Assembly: GCA_015680905.1 (NCBI GenBank)
Contig: CM027382.1
Location: 1,736,001-1,800,000 of the forward strand
Reading direction: 5' to 3'
From: Coptis chinensis
Taxonomy: Eukaryota; Streptophyta; Magnoliopsida; Ranunculales; Ranunculaceae
DNA length: 64,000 bases
Of the stretch, positions 32,690-44,925 are shown piece by piece. A program made the translations under genes and the position numbers. The notes under the pieces are model-generated. The model saw nothing but the letters and a program-made list of their open reading frames with translations, had not been told where the DNA came from and made no database searches. Numbering within the stretch: the first letter of the stretch is position 1; each line of letters starts with the position of its first letter.

Positions 32690-33751
32690 TAGGGATGTCC
32701 ATCTTGCCCGAAACCCGAAACCCACCCAAAACCCGAACAAAATACCCGCACCGAACCCGACAAAACCCAAACCCGAACTGAAATACATAGGGTAGGGTTT
32801 GGTCACACTCTAAACCCAGACCAACCCGAGCCCGACCCGACAATTTTGCTCTAAACCCGTTAAAAGGGCTAAAAAATCCGAAACCGAACCCGGACCGAAA
32901 TCGAAATCCGGTTATAATTTCATTAGGCCCGACCCTAACTAAGCCCTAACCAAACCCTAGTTATAATTTCACTATAAAATACACAATTAAAACTATCCAA
33001 CTCCTTGTTACATATTTTCAATTAAAATAACACTGTCCTTTGTAATTTATCACTTACCATATAGTGACTTCTAATAACTTGTCTTTATATCATAAAAACT
33101 CAGAACCTAATTGTTTCTATCTCACAACTCATGTACACCTCACAACTCCCCGCCTAACCTAACCTAACAACAATAATAATGAGCACTCAGCACAAATTTT
33201 AACGAAAAATATGTTGACTTCAATAAAACTCATTTCATACTCTTTTATTTTTCGTGTTCTTCAATGTTAAATGTAATTTTGGTGAGATTTGAAAGTCTGA
33301 AATAACGGATTTTATGTCGATTGAAAGCTCATTCCAAAATGTGTCTTTGTGATTTTAACCGCATACTTTTGAAATATAAATACGAGTCTCTATGTCTTGG
33401 TTTATTAGATTGTGGATATATATTTTAAATTGTTGGACTTATCGCTAATTATTACTAGACGGCCGCTATTCAAATTTCAAAGTGGTGTGGGCTTTGAAGT
33501 TTGCAAATCTTCAATTTTTTTTGTAATATAAATGAAGTTTTAAACCGACGCGAAAAAAAGAAAATATATGTACCTAAATCAGTTAAAGAGGGCTTAGGGT
33601 ATGGTCGGGGCCGTGGCTTGAAATTTAGATTTTATGACCCCGACCCGCCCTATAGGATTTTTGAGTACGGGCCTACCGAATTCTAATAACCGAAAAGCTT
33701 TTAAATGTTTAGGATTTGGGCCAAATTTAACCCGCCCATTGCCCACCCCTA
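32690..33751. mobile_element. Non-autonomous DNA element with TAGGG(A/G)TG-type ends
   Basis: The left end TAGGGATGTCC leads into repeated ACCCGAAACCC words, and the right end CCCGCCCATTGCCCACCCCTA is its approximate inverse. Both subterminal regions are rich in CCCGA/CCCGC. The interior is AT-rich and non-coding. A GTGAG word flanks both sides, but no exact target duplication could be fixed. Confidence 0.5.
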
Positions 33752-34219
33752 GAGTGAGAAAAGAGAGACTTGTTATTTTATTGCAAGTAACCAATCATAG
33801 TCGATTTCGGACGTTTTTTTTGTGCTGGGTCACGTGTTTTAGTTCTATCCTTATTGCATTGACTTTTGTCATTTTCTTCGAGATATTTATGTGGCAACAA
33901 AAAGCATGCTTTTTTTGTTGTTGGACTCATTTGAATTCGTAGGAGACACATAAGCTTACGTACCCCAGATTTTGTCATCATAAAGCCAAAAGTCCAAACC
34001 CACTTGGCGACAGTTTAGAAACATGAGACTGGGAGAATTACCAAGATCCATTAATGGTCTTTGTAGTGCATGCACAAGCATTTAGTAAACTGTTTGAAAA
34101 TGTTGTGCACGCCACTAGCATCTACTGATTCTCACATAACGCATGCGTCTCGTATTCGGTATTTCCAGCTGCTAAATGACCTGAATGGATTATTTTAATT
34201 AATTTATTAATCTTATTAG

Positions 34220-34770
34220 GGGTTAAGTTGTCTGAAAGTGCGAACAACAACGATGAGAATTCCACTTGTACTGTGCGTGAGCAGGATCGTTTCTTGCCAA
34301 TAGCCAATGTGATCCGAATCATGCGAAGGATCCTCCCCTCTCATGCAAAGATCTCTGATGATGCCAAGGAAACTATCCAGGAATGTGTATCTGAGTACAT
34401 CAGTTTCATAACGAGTGAGGCAAATGAACGATGCCAACGTGAGCAGCGCAAGACCATCACTGCCGAGGATGTACTTTGGGCCATGGGCAAGCTTGGTTTC
34501 GATGAGTACATTGCACCTCTGACTCTGTTTCTCCATCGCTATCGTGAATTTGAAGGTGACCGTGGTTCGATAAGGGGTGATCCTTTGGCGAAGAGAACTA
34601 TGGAGATGGCCCCCTTGGTTGCTGCAGCATATGGACCACCTTTTCATGTGGCTCCTCACCAGGGAATTTTAACACCACCAATGGCCAATGGGTTTGTCAA
34701 GGATGGGGTTAATATGAACTCAGCTCATCAGCCTTCAATGGCTTGCTTTGATCCTTATGGTTTTAGATAA
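34220..34770 (+). CDS. LEC1-type NF-YB transcription factor (main exon)
   Basis: The frame encodes a complete NF-YB histone-fold domain: [74 protein letters not shown] and [14 protein letters not shown]. The Asp in ISDDAKE replaces the Lys of ordinary NF-YBs and is the residue known to be needed for LEC1 activity (D55 in Arabidopsis). The Arg-rich RIMRRILP is also LEC1-class. Members bind CCAAT promoters with NF-YC/NF-YA and drive embryo and seed maturation. There is no ATG before the domain in this frame and a TGA lies at 34177, so 34220 is best read as the start of exon 2 after TTATTAG. The upstream exon was not identified. The C-terminal tail is Met/Pro-rich and ends CFDPYGFR before TAA. 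Confidence 0.88.
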
Positions 34771-36166
34771 ATGTCCTTCTATCCTAGCAAGGACATATAG
34801 ACTCAGTTTCTGGAGAGATGGGTTTACATGGTTGATAGGTGATGAGTATTGTAAGTGAAGAATGAAGAAGACATGGATGGTTGTGTGTTTTATTAGTTTT
34901 TATGTTGGTTTAGTTTTCACTCTGTCTATTCTACTTATCAGTGGTTCTCAGTCTTCTAGTGTATCAGTGTATTCCTTTCTGCACGCAGTGGGCATGTGAG
35001 GAAACTATTCTCTGGTGAATGAAAGGAGTAAGCGTTTGTTTGCTTGTTTTATATACCATAGTTTCTGATAAACATAATTAGCCTTCGCACCTTAGATGGT
35101 TTTGAAGAATACTTCAATACTACATACTAACTATCGGCATCATCTGTTTATCGATGGTAGAATAAAATTGGTTATAACAGTCTCAACAAATTTTTGAACA
35201 GTCTCAACATATTAACTAAATTCCCACCTAGGAGGGAGTCCACGCCATCGATATTAGATATAGGCATCCAAAACACATTAGAATTCGAAATCTCACCAAA
35301 TTTGGTTAGGGTGAGAATTCTCATAGTTTCCAAAACGCAGTCATTTCCATGAAAAAATAACAGATTAATTTCGAAGTAAGTCTTAACTCTTGAAAGTCAG
35401 TTCTAAACGCATCCTTGAATGACATAATATTCCATGGTTGTGAACAAATTAATCACTGAATTTTGCGCATTTTTAGCTCTTATAATACAGAAGGAAAATT
35501 GTTATGAATAGGGAGCTCTAATGATAAAAAAGTTAGTTCAAGCGAGAGTATTACTCTCCCCTGCTCAAAGCAATTTAAGAGTTGCTCACTACGGGGAATT
35601 TTATAATGCTTCCACGATCCCATCCCAGGGGCATTCGGTTGCAGCAGCGAGGTTTGGTAGTTATAGGCTCCGTCAACCTGAGCAACAATGTTACTCCCTT
35701 CCCTGGGCGGCTGGGCATTTAATTTCATAGCAATGAGGGTGAGGTGAGCCCAGGTTCTGAAGTGAGGATAGAAAACAGAGGGTGGCACAATTAAGAAAAA
35801 CTTGTCTTCTAAACTGCTCCCCTCAAAAAAAAAAAAAAAAAAAAAAACACAGCCAACCAAATGGTAGGCCCTCAGTGGTCTGGCCTGGAGCCCCGGAGCT
35901 GGTCCTGTACTTCCCCTACACTCTCCAGATCAACGCCAAATAAAATAATTAATATAAAAACACTTTGAATGCAGTAGATTTAGATCCGCATTTTACATGA
36001 AAGAGACGCTGTACAAAATCACTCTACCAGCACACCTAGTAACTTGTTTGTTTCATGTGAAATGCCTACGCCCACATTAATAACACCGTCCTACTAAGAA
36101 AAGTCTGTAAACTCAATTCATGGGTTAAGCATAAAGGTCTGAACCATGATTGATAGCCCAAATAGC
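34771..36166. other. 3' flank of the LEC1-type gene and a poly(A)-tailed stretch
   Basis: After the LEC1 3' region no gene was recognised. About 300 bp (35520-35826) end in an A-run of roughly 23 (35827-35849), which could be the tail of a short retroposed sequence. No Pol III boxes or target duplication could be supported. The minus-strand frame across it merely translates the A-run as Phe. Confidence 0.4.
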
Positions 36167-39100
36167 TCATTTGTTCGCTGAATCCAAATACAAAGATTGT
36201 TGTTTGACATACTCAATTACTTCATCTGGGGTTAGATATTTAATTGACAGCCTTCTCGAAATGCATTCCCTGCAATGAGAGACAAACATAAGACTCCTTA
36301 TACAGTTTATTGGCTGGTTTTCAGTGAATAAAGTAAATATTATTTACCTTACTCTTGTTGAACTTATCTGATTTGGCACCAGCTCGTCGACAACTTTGAT
36401 GTTATTCTGGAGGGGAAAAAAATCATAGTAACAAATTTTTAGACTGCATTCCTCTATAGACTTCACACTCCGGTAATATTCACCCATGGACTGGAAATGT
36501 GTTAATAAGTACATAGATGGATGATATTATTTTGATTAATTAAATAATTGTGATTTATTGACGACTCATCATACATTACGTTAGAACGAAACAACAATGC
36601 GCAGTATAACCAAATATTCCTCTTTATTACCTTATATTCATTCAAAATGTCATCAGCAGAAATTACACTTTCAATGTCTTTTCCTGCTCTTCTTATGCAG
36701 ACAACACCATAATCTCTACAAATAGCCCTGACCTAAAGAATAAGAACAACTTAATCAAGTTTTTAGCGCATATGAAAAAAAAATAACAATTTGTTCAATA
36801 TGTAAAAAAAATTAGCATTAGCCCTCACCTCTTTGCCCTCAATAAATAAGAAATTTTTAATCAAGCAGGCGCGCAACAATTCTAAGGAAAAAAAAAATCT
36901 AAGAAAGATCTACTTATTTGAGACCAGTTCCACTCTTTCCTTTATAAATGTTCAAGTACCTGTTCACGGATCCATACTCCAGGAATACTGAACGATTCAA
37001 GCAGATCAGAACCACAGACCAGCATTACCCTGAGGGACTCTATATCACAAAACAAATTGTAGTTTTAAAATTTCACCAGGCACACAATGAAAGCAACAGA
37101 CTCCCATTATGTACCAAACATATCCCACGATAAATGACACTTCAAATTTAATTGTATTTACAATTAGGTGCTGTCAATATTAGAGGTACAATACTTGTTC
37201 CTAGAAAAAACAACTAATAAGACAACAATGTCATAAATATAAATTGCACGAGATCTACCAAACTTGTTCTAAGAAAACCACGCTAGACAATGAAAAGATA
37301 CAACAGTGTGTCTCAAGTATTCATTACCACAAACTCCCCTTCACCTATAATATCTAACTTCTTAGAATCGTTGGATGTGGATTATGGATGTCAATAAACT
37401 AATTTGTGCCAAGTAGAAAATCAATCCGGTTACAGGGTTCGTTTTAGTGAGAAAATCATGAACGCCAAGTCCAATTGTCTAGAACCTAACCATCGCCACC
37501 ACTGTTTCTTAGCATGCACAAGGAATTATGAAGACCTAAAATTTATTTGCCCTTTGCATTTCTTTCTTGCTTAAGATTAAAAGTCCATGCAATGTAAGAG
37601 TATACATCGAAAGAAAGATTATGGACCTCAATGCACATAATTGGTATATGTTACCTCTAGGAATTGATTTGCTCTCACAAACGGAACTTGAAATTCTAGC
37701 CAAAACAGTTAAGGTGCGCTGGTAATTACTTTGTTTAGCCTGCAAATAAATTATAAAGCTTTCTCAATAATTAATTAATTTTCAATGTAATGTGAAATTC
37801 ACTTCAGATTAAAATCACAGTAAGAAATATACTCTATCTTCTAGAAAAATAACATGACATTAATACACAAAAAACACGTGTTATTCTCCATTGAATAGAG
37901 AGATTAATGTATCCCTCCAGTTGAAGAATCTATTTTTTTTTCTACCCATAGAAGAATTCAATTGGTTTTGAAAGCAAATCTAGTTCTAGAAAGTCATTAA
38001 CATAGGAGACATTGCGACACTGATATACGTAAAACTGGTATGGGATACAACAAAGAACTTATGACATCCAGGACACGGATATGGTACCTAACACTTTATT
38101 TGAAGAAGCTCAGAATCTATTACAATACTTTAAGGATTCCAAGAATTAAGTCAGCTGGTATACCACTGTATGGGGTAAGTAACTTATGCCAAAACACTTG
38201 TTTACGTCACGGGAACACTTTGCAGGCAACATATCCACCCAATACATGCTTACTCAGACCTCAAGTTGTCTATGCAATCAATAAATGGAGCACTAGAAAA
38301 ACCTATTTCTCAGTTGTCCCTATAGCAATGCAGTTTGGTCTAGCATCAAACAGGTCCTAGGAATTCGGGTATGTGATAACAATGTTAACATGGATTTGCT
38401 GAAGTTGATGCAAATCTGTATAAGGAATGATATATTTTCTGAAAAGCCTGAAATATACAATGCTTTCATCTGTGTTACTATGTTTTATTTGGAAAGACGC
38501 AAATCCAGAAGGTTCAGGAGCTCGAGCCAACCTTGGCATGTTGTGACAACATAATGAAAGAAATGAAAACCTAGCTATCAGGACTAATAAGTAGTATCAG
38601 GGATCATGTCAAGCAAGATCATTCTGAATAGACTTGGTATTATGGTGGAGTTCAAGCATGTGAACTTTAATTCAGTAGTCATGGATCAAGCATTCAAGTG
38701 TAACATTGGGGAAGTAAAAGTTATGATGCAATTACAGATGCAGATGTGATGCTGGTGAATTATAAGATATGAAGAGGGCAATACTCTCCTGACCCACACA
38801 CACAACTTTAAAGGATATCAAACCAGACATTTACCAAGAACTACCATACTGTTGGGATGCAGAGGATGCAACAAGCAAAACCAGAAGAGAATCATAGTTG
38901 CAACTGACAGTATGAGGGCAATGAACATAGTCAGAAAGATAGAAAATCTACCTTGCTATTGTGCTAAGTAGTAGCAGCTATGCATGAACTTTCACATTGG
39001 TTACAGGCCTTAACTGTAAGCCTGTATCCATGGGTGGAGCCAGGAAACTTTTACACATGGGGTACTTAGAGAGTCAGAGTAACTGCTTTTTTCTCCCTCT

Positions 39101-42100
39101 TCAAACATCGTCTTTTGCGTCATAAAGTTATCATCTAGTATGAATCTAACTAAAACTACCAAAATTTGAAGTGGAGTAGTTCCTACTACTTGCTTTCACA
39201 GGTGACCACTCAAATGAGAATTTCGGACGAGTCAAGTGGAGACTCAGAGTCGTCATGCAGGATTTAACTTGGCGACTAAAAATCAGACCCCATGTGAACT
39301 ATTGAGCGTTAAACTGTAAATTTATCGAGTTGAATACTACAAAAGAACAAAATGATTTAAAAGGAGTCAAACGAGACGCGGAGTCGTCATGTAGGATTTA
39401 ACTTGCGCACTAAAATCAGACCCCATGTGATCAATCGAGCATTAAACTGTAAATTTATCAAGTTGAATACTATAGTGAACAAAATGATTTAAAAGGAATC
39501 ATGTGTAGTTGGATTTAACATGTTTTCAGAGAAGTTTATAACCTAATATGAGCTAACCTGACATGTGTTTTATAAGTTAAAAAGACAACGGCTCGTAACA
39601 GTCCACTACATGAAAAGAAACAAGGCAGTGGCAATGCAATAGAATTACTAATGTTAAATTATCAGTAGCAAGGCAATAGTATTAGTTAGTGTTCAAAATT
39701 TCACCTAGAGCACGCGGCCCCAGGTCACTCTAATGTGGCTCCGCTAATGCCCTCAGATCCATCACTATATGGAAACCAATAGGGCAACAGATCACTTAGC
39801 TAGTATTGGCAATGAACTAGATAGTAACTGTTATTTCACTCCTCTGGATTTGAAATACCGTAGATGCTAGAGTGGCAAGATTTATCCAAGATATTAATGT
39901 AGGGGTCTGTCTAACTCCAAGATTTGTTCAAAGAAAAAGAATAGGAAAGTAGGACATTGTGAAGGTTGACAACTCGACAAACAGATACATACTGCTAATA
40001 CAATTTCAAGACACAACCAGGAAAAAAAAAAGACGGTTATTCATAAACCTAGAAAAGACTATAACTGTCATAGAAAAGGGAAATCAAAGTATACTTTGCA
40101 TATTAAGTACCTCCCATGAATCCACCATTACAAAAGACGAGCTTCTACATGCTAGTTCACACAATTGAAGTCGATGTTCAGCAGATACCAGGCCCTATAA
40201 AGTATGCAAAATTAATAGTGGCTTCCATATTGAGACACGTAGAACGAAAATTAAATAAATAAAATGTACAGTAAATAAAAAGTTTGCAAAACCTGAGATA
40301 AGAAAAATGTACGATAAAATAAACGATTACGTTAAATAAAAAAATAATAATGTAGGTTAAGACCTCAAGAGGCCTCATTCCTCATTTCAACGCCAAAAGG
40401 CATTTGTGACATATATACTCAAATAAGATTCCTATAATTTACTTCTCTTCCTCAAAGGTGATATTCAATCTATGTCAGCTGTTAAACATGTTCAGATGTT
40501 CTTGAGAGTTTTGCAGCAGCCACTGGACTAAAAGCAAACTCCTTGAAAACCACTCTCCTCATTGGTGCCATGAATGAAGGAGAGAGCAAGCATCTGACAG
40601 ATTATATGGTAGTGACTCTCAATGAGCTACCTGTCACATACCTTGGACTGCCACTCACCCTCCACTAGGCTGGGCATTAAAGACTGCTACCCTCTAGTAG
40701 AAAAGATCACTTGCGGAATTCAAAACTGGAAGAACCGATGCCTATCTCATGCTGGAAGACTTGAACTTATACACTCAGTGCTTACAATTTTCCATGTATA
40801 CTGGGCAAGAACATTTGTACTGCCAGTCACAGTGCTTGATCAAGTATCCAAGATTTGTAATGACTTCCTATGGAGTGGCTCTTCTAAGAATAGTAGCATG
40901 CACCACTCAAGCTGTCTCAAAACTGTATTACCAAAGGAGGGTGGGCAAAATATCATGGATCTTAGAATCTGGAATAAAGCTTCCTATTGTGGGTTAGTGT
41001 ACAAGATCGTAACTAAAGGTGAGAGTCTATGGACTAAGTGGGTGTGGAACCAACACATTAAAGGAAAGAAGTTTAGGCATATGAAGGTACCAGAAGGTAC
41101 CACAAGATTGCTCTTGGGCATAGAGAAACATATTACAGATAAGAAAAGTGGTTTCAAAGTTCATCTGATATATCATTGGTTCTGGGAGAAACATAGAAGT
41201 ATGGTATGAGCCATGGTGCAGTGACAACATTCTTATTAATGATCCAGTTGCAAAGAATCAATTGCATTTACCTTTGGAAGCCAAAGTTAGTGACTTGATC
41301 ACAGATAGAGTATGGAACTCTAATGTCCACAGTTTGCCGGAGGGAGAGTTGAAAAGAAAGATTCTAAGTACAGAGATATGCAATCATGTACAAGAGGATA
41401 GAGTGCTGTGGACTTTAGAACCAGATGGGATGTACAATTCAAAGTCAACCTATAATGCCCTAAGGATCCCTAGAGAGAAAGTCATGTGGTATAATATGGT
41501 GTGGGGAAAACTGGTGGTTCCAAAACATTTTTCTCCTCATGGCAACTCATGTCAGGCAGTCTTCTTACTCAAGATAGACTGATCAAGAAAAAGGTGTTAA
41601 TGGAATCGAAGTGTTGTTTCTGTCACAATGCCAGAGAAAACTCAAAACATCTCTTTTTTGAGTGTTCGTTCACAAATACAGTTTGGAAAAGTATCAAAAA
41701 TCTGCTGGGGCTGAGAATTCAAGGAGATTCAAAGAGAGAATGGAGGATCCTAATGAACCATATTTGGAAGGAGAGAAATGCAAGGAGATTCAGGAACACT
41801 AACTTATCTTGTACGGTGGTGCTGAACAACCTGATTTCATAAATGAAAACATACCTGCAAAGCCAGATTTCAGAGATTGATGACACAACGAGAGGAAGGA
41901 TTCTAATTGAAAGACTTGGGCTTCAAGAAAAGTACAAGAGAAAGGATCCAATCCCATGTCTATGGACCAAACCTCTAGAAAATGTAGTGAAATTGAACGT
42001 TGATGGTTCAATGACAGAGGAGAGATGTAGTACAGCAGGGGTTATAAGAGATAGCGAAGGGGAGGTTCTACTTATCTACACCAGTGAAGGAGTGTTGAGG

Positions 42101-43983
42101 TCGGTACTTTACCAAGAACTAAAGGGCATTCTACTTAGGCTGCAAGGGTGCCTAAAGATAAACAAGTCTGAGATTATAGTAGCTACTAACTCTCTCAAAG
42201 ATGTAAGAATACTCACATATAAGGAATTGCCACCATGGTATTGCCTAAACCTGGTACTTGCTATTAAGAGCATCATGAACGGCCCCTGCACTGTGTCTGT
42301 GGTTCATGTTTACAGAGAATCGAACAGGACTGTTGACTATTTAGCTAGCATATCTAGTCATCAATCTTGTAACTTTTTCATACCTCCTCTTGATGAGAAA
42401 CTCAACGTATATGTAAAAGAGGATACAGATACAAAGATTTATATGAGGTTTTAATATAGGTCAGGGTCAGCCATAACCCTTAATCTAGTTCAAAAAAAAA
42501 GAAAAGATTCCTATAAATTCATCAAACTTCATAAAAATTTGTACCCCAAATCCATCAATCTTCGTCCTCATTATTTTTTCCTTTAATCACAATCATTGCT
42601 TAGAAGGAGATCCTGTCTTTCTAGTATCTCCTATTAGTGAGTGATGCTTATTCAAAAGAGTTAAATCATTAAGGATAACATACATAGTTTTTCGTGAAAA
42701 CAGTGTAACCCTCTGATTCCTTCCAATTTGTTGCTTTACTTATTTGGTAAGTTTGTTTACCGTGTTATTTTTCATTTTCCGGGACCAAAATATCTAATTC
42801 CTTTTCCACATCCTTTTGACAAAGGTACTAGAGATAAGAGGCACAATTGTGCAACCACTACTGCACTTGGTGCCTTTGAAATGCATAAAACCTAAATAAC
42901 ACTTCTCAAAAGAAAAACAAACAGACGATGATTTGTATGTTATCATAATGAAATTTTAATCCATTGCTTTGATAACAGGCAACAGATGGCTACATACTCT
43001 TTTCATGTATCGTCATTTACAGGTGACATATAGCCTCCAAGAACATAACAACCGTCCAAACTCAGTGCATCTCTTGCCAGTTCTGTACATGAGTGAATTA
43101 ATTAAATGCATACTAGAAGTTTCAGAGAAGTTAACAAAAATATAGATTTTGCTATGACAGGTCATATATCCACATAAACTATAAAAGTATTATTATCTGA
43201 GAAATATGGGTTAACGTGCACTCACACAAGTTGTAATGGTTCACATATTTTATCCACGACAATTCTTGCATAAAGAAAATTGGTTGATGCATACTTTTTC
43301 AGGATTAGCAACAATGAGCGAACAAGTTTTTTGCAGCAAAAGGTCACTAAGTAATTGATTCGGTGAAAACTCAATCGACATGTTTCAACATTTGCCTCTT
43401 TATGCATTCTAAAACTAATATGAAACACAAATTTATGGATTATATAAAAGTGGGAAGGTGTCTTGCTGCTTTCTGCTTGTCGTGCCACATACGTCCTTTA
43501 GAACACGCCAAGCAGCAGTGAGAGTGTGGACATGGGCTAGCCAACATGCTGGACGTCACAACCAGCCACATTAATGCCAATAAAACCATGGAACCTCTAT
43601 GCGAGCTGACCAATTGTGTACTCAATTATCAAAGAAATAAAGTTGTTTCCTTCTCGAGTGACTGAGTCTACTTACTTTGACAGAAATCCTTCCATCTAAC
43701 AAATAAGTGAACTTACCAAACAATCGCAAGTGCATATATGTAGGAGGATTGAAGCTTCCAGTTGCTAATAAAACAATGCATGTCTGGTCTCTAGTTTACC
43801 AAAGATACAAGAAAAGTCTTAAAAAAATGCTTCTAAGAAGTTATGCAAGTTGTTGTAATTCATAAATATGATAAAAAAAAAACAAATATAATATAAGCTT
43901 TACCTATTAACAGCATCGAGTGTGGTGGCATCACTACTCGGTGATGGGAAAGATAGTTTGTCCAAGGGCAGTGGAATATCCAT
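36167..43983 (-). CDS. Nicotinamide/nicotinate mononucleotide adenylyltransferase (NMNAT), nine exons
   Basis: Exons in gene order are 43983-43904, 43790-43717, 43082-42998, 40194-40111, 37739-37655, 37039-36960, 36732-36631, 36406-36348 and 36269-36167. All junctions are GT-AG and in phase, giving about 250 aa, as expected for plant NMNAT (NAD synthesis, joining ATP to NMN or NaMN). Exon 1 starts MDIPLPLDKLSF. Exon 2 has the nucleotide-binding ATGSFNPPTYMHLRLF. Exon 3 reads LGGYMSPVND, exon 4 SAEHRLQLCELAC and VMVDSWE, exon 5 QSNYQRTLTVLAR, and exon 6 VMLVCGSDLLESF and IPGVW. Exon 8 carries VPNQISSTRVR, the ISSTxxR signature, and exon 9 ends SIKYLTPDEVIEYV..SANK. Exon 3 is one base short: after SPVND the frame fails, although the next splice donor (AGA|GTATGT) fits if one base is added within GACGATAC. 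That is either a null mutation or a CAG-to-CG consensus error. Introns 3 and 4 hold LINEs. Confidence 0.9.
38040..39960 (+). mobile_element. LINE remnant A in NMNAT intron 4, itself interrupted
   Basis: Decayed frames match the LINE at 40447-42494. YNTLRIPRIKSAGIPLYG near 38120-38170 corresponds to YNALRIPREKVMWYNMVWG, and VKLL-type zf-RVT and RNase H pieces follow to about 39036. The RNase H tail resumes at about 39756 as METNRATDHLASIGNELDSN, equivalent to RESNRTVDYLASIS. It lies in the opposite orientation to the host gene. No ORF is intact. Confidence 0.75.
39037..39755. mobile_element. hAT-like insertion nested in LINE remnant A
   Basis: About 0.7 kb separates two halves of the LINE RNase H region. 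The ends GGGTGGAGCCAGG and GTGGCTCCGCT are inverted and resemble the right end of the 19164-20443 element (GGCTCCGCCACTG). An internal direct repeat of about 120 bp (GACTCAGAGTCGTCATGCAGG near 39240, GACGCGGAGTCGTCATGTAGG near 39373) is present. The flanking words GTATCCAT and AGATCCAT match in 6 of 8 bases, so a target duplication is possible but unproven. Confidence 0.55.
40447..42494 (+). mobile_element. LINE B, 5'-truncated, in NMNAT intron 3
   Basis: It begins in the C-terminal reverse-transcriptase region (GDIQSMSAVKHV.., then LPVTYLGLPLTLH near 40630), and continues through CNDFLWSGSS and PKEGG-type segments, the zf-RVT domain (KSTYNALRIP near 41440; CCFCHNARENSKHLFFECSF near 41610) and an intact RNase H-like ORF of 203 aa (41843-42454) with VKLNVDGSMTEE and VVHVYRESNRTVDYLA. 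It ends near an A-rich stretch (42492-42502). RT catalytic motifs and endonuclease are missing. It is better preserved than LINE A, so probably younger. It inserted antisense to the host gene. Confidence 0.85.
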
Positions 43984-44096
43984 TGTGACTTTGCAGGTAA
44001 TAGTCCATTCATTGAATTTTATTGGTTCTGAGTTCATTCATAATTCTGGGGAACAAAAGTTAAGCAAGAGTGGAGACAGGTAGAAAAAAACATAAA

Positions 44097-44140
44097 CTAG
44101 TATACTGCATTGCAGTGGGGGCGTGAGCGTATTTGCTTGG
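44097..44140 (-). mobile_element. Helitron 3' terminus on the minus strand
   Basis: Read in reverse this is CGCCCCCACTGCAATGCAG, TATACTAG, then T: the same hairpin and terminus as at 15651-15669. The 5' end was not found, so only the 3' end is marked. It sits about 110 bp upstream of NMNAT exon 1. Confidence 0.6.
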
Positions 44141-44292
44141 AAGGATTGCTGATTGCCATTCAAATAACTTAAGACTGAACCGCGTCAAGTTCAAATAAGA
44201 CCCAACATTAAGAATTTAAGATCAGATACATTTTCTCAGCCCCTAGCAACAGAAAAACGAGGATGCTACAAACACATTGATAAATAAGAAAG

Positions 44293-44880
44293 CAGGGCCG
44301 GTTCTACCCTATAGCAAAATAAGCAACCGCTTAGGGCCCGATGTCAAAGGGCCCAATATATCCTAACCATAGTTCGGGATATCGGAATTCTCGGAATTCC
44401 GATAAATCTAAAAACCGAAATCCAGTAAATTTCGACCCTATTATATTCGGAATTTCTAATTTTTTCAGAATTTCGATTATTTCGACACTATATTTAGAAT
44501 TCCGTTTTTTTTTAAAACCGAAATTCCGAGCGGAATTCCGGAGTTCCGTTCGGAATCACGAACTATGATTCTAACCCACCTACAGTTCTAAGTCTATTAT
44601 TGTTTTATTGTGAAAAAAAAAGCTCACTATTTGTTTTTCATTTATTTTAATCCGTTAGATAAACGATTTTACATTGAAAAATTGGAAATTAGAAAATTGC
44701 ATTAAACCTCTTCGTTTTCCTAGCGTTTTTGCCTTCTCCAATAAATAAACAGGCACGCCTCCCTAACTAATTAAACTTCTTCAACACCCTATAACAATTT
44801 ATCAAATTGAAGCCAACACTTCAATATTATTTATATCATTATTTTGTCTTATTTGGTTTTTTATATTGTTTAATTTGGTG

Positions 44881-44925
<45 letters not shown>

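Noticed and set aside
35480-35860. Minus-strand 126-aa frame beginning with a Phe run
   Set aside because: The Phe run is just the poly-A tract read backwards, and the rest has no family resemblance.
43440-43625. Cys-rich minus-strand frame in NMNAT intron 2
   Set aside because: It lies inside a well-defined intron with no splice support. The NMNAT exons on both sides join in phase without it.
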